A DNA stretch of 16,228 bases from JARIHD01 sp041743655 (lineage in GTDB: Bacteria > Patescibacteriota > Saccharimonadia > Saccharimonadales > UBA4665), in the NCBI GenBank assembly GCA_041743655.1, contig JBGTMJ010000034.1:1-16228 (forward strand), written 5' to 3'. Shown one piece after another: positions 13,739 through 16,228 of the stretch. Each line of letters begins with the position of its first letter. Position 1 is the first letter of the stretch. Under the pieces are notes generated by a model. The model worked only from the letters and a program-made list of their open reading frames with translations. It searched no databases and was not told where the DNA came from. The translations under genes were made by a program, and so were the position numbers.

Positions 13739-13942
13739 TTAAGCAGACTTGTCTGCAACCAGCTTGAGTTGCTTGATCTTGTTTTCGGCCTGCCGCAAGT
13801 GCTCCTCCAACTTGACGATAAGTTGCGAGCCCTGTTCATACAACTTTACAGCCTGGTCCACACTGACGTTGGGCTCCTGTAGTTGAGCGAGCACCGCATC
13901 AAGCTCCATGCTCAGTGTTCTGTAATCCTTGGTCTTTGTCAC
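13739..13942 (-). CDS. xseB: Exodeoxyribonuclease VII small subunit
   Basis: A 67-residue helical protein that packs several copies around each XseA to form exonuclease VII, which degrades single-stranded DNA from both ends. The family pattern is clear: LSMELDAVLAQLQEP at the start, VSVDQAVKLYEQGSQLI in the middle, and a C-terminal coiled helix (EEHLRQAENKIKQLKLV). The length is normal. It uses GTG 13942 as its start; a strong AAGGAGAG ribosome-binding site lies inside the last codons of xseA, and the xseA stop is one base away, so the two are translationally coupled. Confidence 0.93.
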   Translation of the reverse strand: MTKTKDYRTLSMELDAVLAQLQEPNVSVDQAVKLYEQGSQLIVKLEEHLRQAENKIKQLKLVADKSA

Positions 13943-13943
13943 G

Positions 13944-15083
13944 TTAACTCTCCTTTATCATTGTAATGTCTTCTATGATCGATGTCAGGTGGGCATCAGC
14001 TATCTGGATATCAAGCTCGTCACCTTTTTGTAGCTGCCGTCCGCTGCGGACATATATCTGATTTTTACGCACCAGCGCATAGCCTCGTGCCAAAGCAGTC
14101 TGCGGATTATACGCCTTGATAATCTGCTCCCGCAAACCAAGTTGCTGACGAGCCTGCAGTAATAGCTGCACCGTTTGTAGCCGCAACGACTCACGGTCTA
14201 GCTTTAGTTTTTCGTGTCCGTCGCGCAAAATACGCTGCACAACATGCATAAGCCCTTCCTTATGCATGTGCAGGTTGGCGAGCAACTCTTTACGATCGGG
14301 CACCAGCAGTTCGGCAGCATTGCTCGGCGTGCTGGCCCGCCGATCAGCGGCGAGTTCTGCCAAACTAATATCCACTTCATGCCCGATTGCAACCATTGTT
14401 GGAATACGGCTCGCCGCAACTGCCCTCGTAACCTGTTCGGTATTAAACGCCTGCAAATCTTCGGCGCTGCCCCCTCCACGGGTAATGACCAGAACTTGAG
14501 GCGGAACAGCTAGGCCATTGAATTGTTCAATCGCCCGTGCAACCTGTGCTGACGCTACTTCACCTTGTACTTGCACATCAATGAGCGTGATCTCCACCCC
14601 ACCCCATCGAGCCCCGACGACTTTTACGAAATCCTTATATGCCGCCGACTCAAACGATGCGATCAGGCCAATATGTACTGGCATATAAGGTATCGGCCGT
14701 TTGCGCTCAATATCAAAGAGTCCTTCGGCAGCTAGTTTTGCTTCCAGTAATTTTGCCACTTTTTTAATAGAACCTTCCCCAATAGGCTGCATGTGCTGCA
14801 CGGTGATGCTAAAACCATACTGTGGGTGCAATCGTGGTACACCCCTGACCGCCAGCATCATACCGTCCTCTAATGGCCCGGGCAGTTGGTAGACAGTTCC
14901 AAAAAACCGCACTGTGGCATTCTCATCCTTGAGGTCAAAGTATACCCAGCGGTCCCGGCTTACCCTGAAATTAGCCAACTCGCCACTCACTGTTACGTTA
15001 GGGTAAGCATACTCAAGGGTCTGGTTAAATACGGCTACAAATTCACTGACACCAAGAATCAGGTTGTCTGTGTCTGTATCCAT
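13944..15083 (-). CDS. xseA: Exodeoxyribonuclease VII large subunit
   Basis: The catalytic subunit of exonuclease VII, about 379 residues, slightly shorter than the E. coli protein. The N-terminal OB fold has SGELANFRVSRDRWVYFDLKD and VRGVPRLHPQYGFSI. The catalytic domain has GLIASFESAAYKDF, the glycine-rich ITRGGGSAEDLQAFN, and AIGHEVDISLAELAADRRAS followed by TPSNAAELL, all diagnostic. A long helical region and a C-terminal TALARGYALVR segment complete it. ATG 15083 is chosen; the frame continues to GTG 15095, which would overlap the stop of the flippase-like gene by 8 bases, and neither start has a well-spaced ribosome-binding site. The xseB gene follows after one base. Confidence 0.93.
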   Translation of the reverse strand: MDTDTDNLILGVSEFVAVFNQTLEYAYPNVTVSGELANFRVSRDRWVYFDLKDENATVRFFGTVYQLPGPLEDGMMLAVRGVPRLHPQYGFSITVQHMQPIGEGSIKKVAKLLEAKLAAEGLFDIERKRPIPYMPVHIGLIASFESAAYKDFVKVVGARWGGVEITLIDVQVQGEVASAQVARAIEQFNGLAVPPQVLVITRGGGSAEDLQAFNTEQVTRAVAASRIPTMVAIGHEVDISLAELAADRRASTPSNAAELLVPDRKELLANLHMHKEGLMHVVQRILRDGHEKLKLDRESLRLQTVQLLLQARQQLGLREQIIKAYNPQTALARGYALVRKNQIYVRSGRQLQKGDELDIQIADAHLTSIIEDITMIKES

Positions 15084-15087
15084 GTTC

Positions 15088-16164
15088 CTACTCACTGCCC
15101 GGTTGTTCCGAATTTGAGGGTCGCTGAAGGGCTCTGTGATACAGAATATAACCCGGCGGCAATTGAATAAGCGTGTTAATAACGCGGTTCATAATCGTGA
15201 CTGGCAGGCTGATCGCAGCAGGAACGCCAGCCGCTACCAATGTACCGGTCATAAGCGCCTCGTATACACCTACCCCTCCAGGCATAACTGATACAAAGCC
15301 GGCAAAGTTAGCCACCGCATAGGCCAGAATGACTGCACCAATGTTCACCAACTCACCGAACGCCACATACACGACATAAATAGATGCGATCTCTGTAATG
15401 TTACACAATAAGGCCCATAAAAAGGGCGCCTTCAATGCCCGCCAGCGTGATTCGATCGTCTTATAATTATGGTGCAATTCCTCAAAAGCACTCCTGGCGC
15501 GCTCGATATTGATTGTTTCCGGTGATCTCGGCAAAAAGAAATGCAACACCCGGTTAAGCATTTTGGTTAGAAACGTAAACGTAGCACTAATGCGCCTCTG
15601 GCTGCCGATAATCATTGCGAACGCGAACGTACAAATCACCATAAGCGTGGTGATCGAGCTTGTCACTAAGATAACAAAGTCATTGGCTTTGCCTCCCACT
15701 GCTAGCAGCACTAATCCAACAATCAGCAATAACTCAAACGATAACACCAGTAACATAACCTTCATAATCTGAATCAGGGTTGCCTTACCGCCAGTTATTT
15801 CATCACCGCGCAGCCTGACACCAAAATAAGAGATACCAGAAACACCGCCGCTGGGGAAAATATTATTTACAAAATTGAGCTCCAAAGCAGCTTTAAAGAC
15901 ATACCAGTAATTGAGTTTGTTCCCCACTACCGCAAATAAGCCCTGGTAGAGTTTGGTTTGTCCATGATAGTTAAGCGCCTGTATCGGCAATACCAGTAAA
16001 AGCAGCCAGGCATTCACCTTTGCCAGATTCCTGAATGTAGCAATAAGCTGATCCTGGATCGCAATAGCAAAAACAACTAATGCCACAACCGTCACGATGT
16101 TAAGCAACAGCTTCCACCGTCTCTTTATAAAGGAGTGCTCGCTCATATGCCCTTCATTATACAT
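15088..16164 (-). CDS. Flippase-like polytopic membrane protein (LPG synthase TM / UPF0104 family)
   Basis: A 358-residue integral membrane protein with about eight hydrophobic segments, beginning at about 17-35 and 52-66. The family signatures are NNIFPSGGVSGISYFGVRLR (100-119) and MPGGVGVYEALM (294-305). This family includes the membrane part of MprF, which moves aminoacylated lipids across the bilayer, and many uncharacterised relatives such as YbhN; here the soluble transferase domain of MprF is absent. It may move a lipid or lipid-linked sugar, but the substrate is unknown. Two starts are possible: ATG 16164 with GAGGA ten bases upstream, or ATG 16146 with AAGGG three bases upstream. The stop overlaps the possible GTG start of xseA, so it probably heads that operon. 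Confidence 0.85.
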   Translation of the reverse strand: MYNEGHMSEHSFIKRRWKLLLNIVTVVALVVFAIAIQDQLIATFRNLAKVNAWLLLLVLPIQALNYHGQTKLYQGLFAVVGNKLNYWYVFKAALELNFVNNIFPSGGVSGISYFGVRLRGDEITGGKATLIQIMKVMLLVLSFELLLIVGLVLLAVGGKANDFVILVTSSITTLMVICTFAFAMIIGSQRRISATFTFLTKMLNRVLHFFLPRSPETINIERARSAFEELHHNYKTIESRWRALKAPFLWALLCNITEIASIYVVYVAFGELVNIGAVILAYAVANFAGFVSVMPGGVGVYEALMTGTLVAAGVPAAISLPVTIMNRVINTLIQLPPGYILYHRALQRPSNSEQPGSE

Positions 16165-16179
16165 AAACTCTTGGTCCTC

Positions 16180-16207
16180 ATTATCAATTGGCGGGTCCTG
16201 TCGTCAA
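16180..16207 (-). promoter_or_regulatory. Candidate promoter of the flippase-xseA-xseB-methyltransferase operon
   Basis: TTGACG (16202-16207) and GATAAT (16180-16185) on the minus strand are 16 bases apart, each with five matches to consensus. The predicted start near 16173 would give a leader of 9 or 27 bases depending on which ATG of the flippase-like gene is used. Confidence 0.5.
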
Positions 16208-16228
16208 AAACTTTATTCCCAAGTGGCT

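Noticed and set aside
1..16228. Possible use of genetic code 25 (TGA as glycine), as in some CPR lineages
   Set aside because: TGA ends the genes at 3813 and 11268 exactly at the expected protein ends, the latter in an ATGA junction, and no long family match needs TGA read-through.
1..16228. tRNA, rRNA or CRISPR arrays
   Set aside because: Reading both strands gave no clover-leaf with a GGTTCGAATCC-type arm, no rRNA signature and no regularly spaced repeats; gaps between genes are too small for most of these.

Overview
This window is a compact stretch of bacterial chromosome. Every intact gene lies on the minus strand; the only plus-strand coding trace is a broken transposase. The gene set suggests the Candidate Phyla Radiation (Patescibacteria), most likely Candidatus Saccharibacteria (TM7): a DUF2207 protein with a polyglycine tail, a PIF1-like helicase with a C-terminal HRDC domain, a CarS-type CDP-archaeol-synthase-like protein, a DUF1761 protein, small single-domain enzymes and tight gene packing. 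This assignment is inference from content; no rRNA is present. TGA works as a stop (for example for the genes at 3813 and 11268), so the standard bacterial code applies and code 25 does not.

Reading in the direction of transcription (from high to low coordinates), the first unit holds a flippase-like membrane protein, xseA, xseB and an N-terminally membrane-anchored methyltransferase, with overlaps or gaps of at most 12 bases. Next comes a membrane-anchored extracytoplasmic protein. The second clear operon is a degenerate histidine-kinase-like protein, a receiver-domain protein, recO and glyS, again nearly contiguous. Both signalling proteins appear to lack the residues that carry phosphate in a normal two-component system.

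The most unusual part is 7235-9200. Two diverged paralogous genes, each with its own good -35/-10 promoter, flank a decayed IS982-like transposase. By eye their central and C-terminal regions follow the layout of the chemoreceptor glutamine deamidase CheD. One copy keeps a Thr-x5-Cys...His arrangement; the other has glycine at the cysteine position. I know of no described system that matches this, so it is the best candidate for something new here.

Downstream (towards coordinate 1) lie a large secreted or membrane DUF2207 protein, an endonuclease/exonuclease/phosphatase-fold enzyme, a multi-pass membrane protein, ribonuclease HI, a DUF1761 membrane protein followed by a clear terminator, the PIF1-HRDC helicase, a PHP-domain phosphoesterase, and a CarS-like membrane enzyme cut by the window edge. 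Several genes lack a Shine-Dalgarno sequence and instead have a -10-like hexamer 6-7 bases before the ATG, which suggests leaderless transcripts. No tRNA, rRNA, CRISPR array or intact insertion sequence was found.
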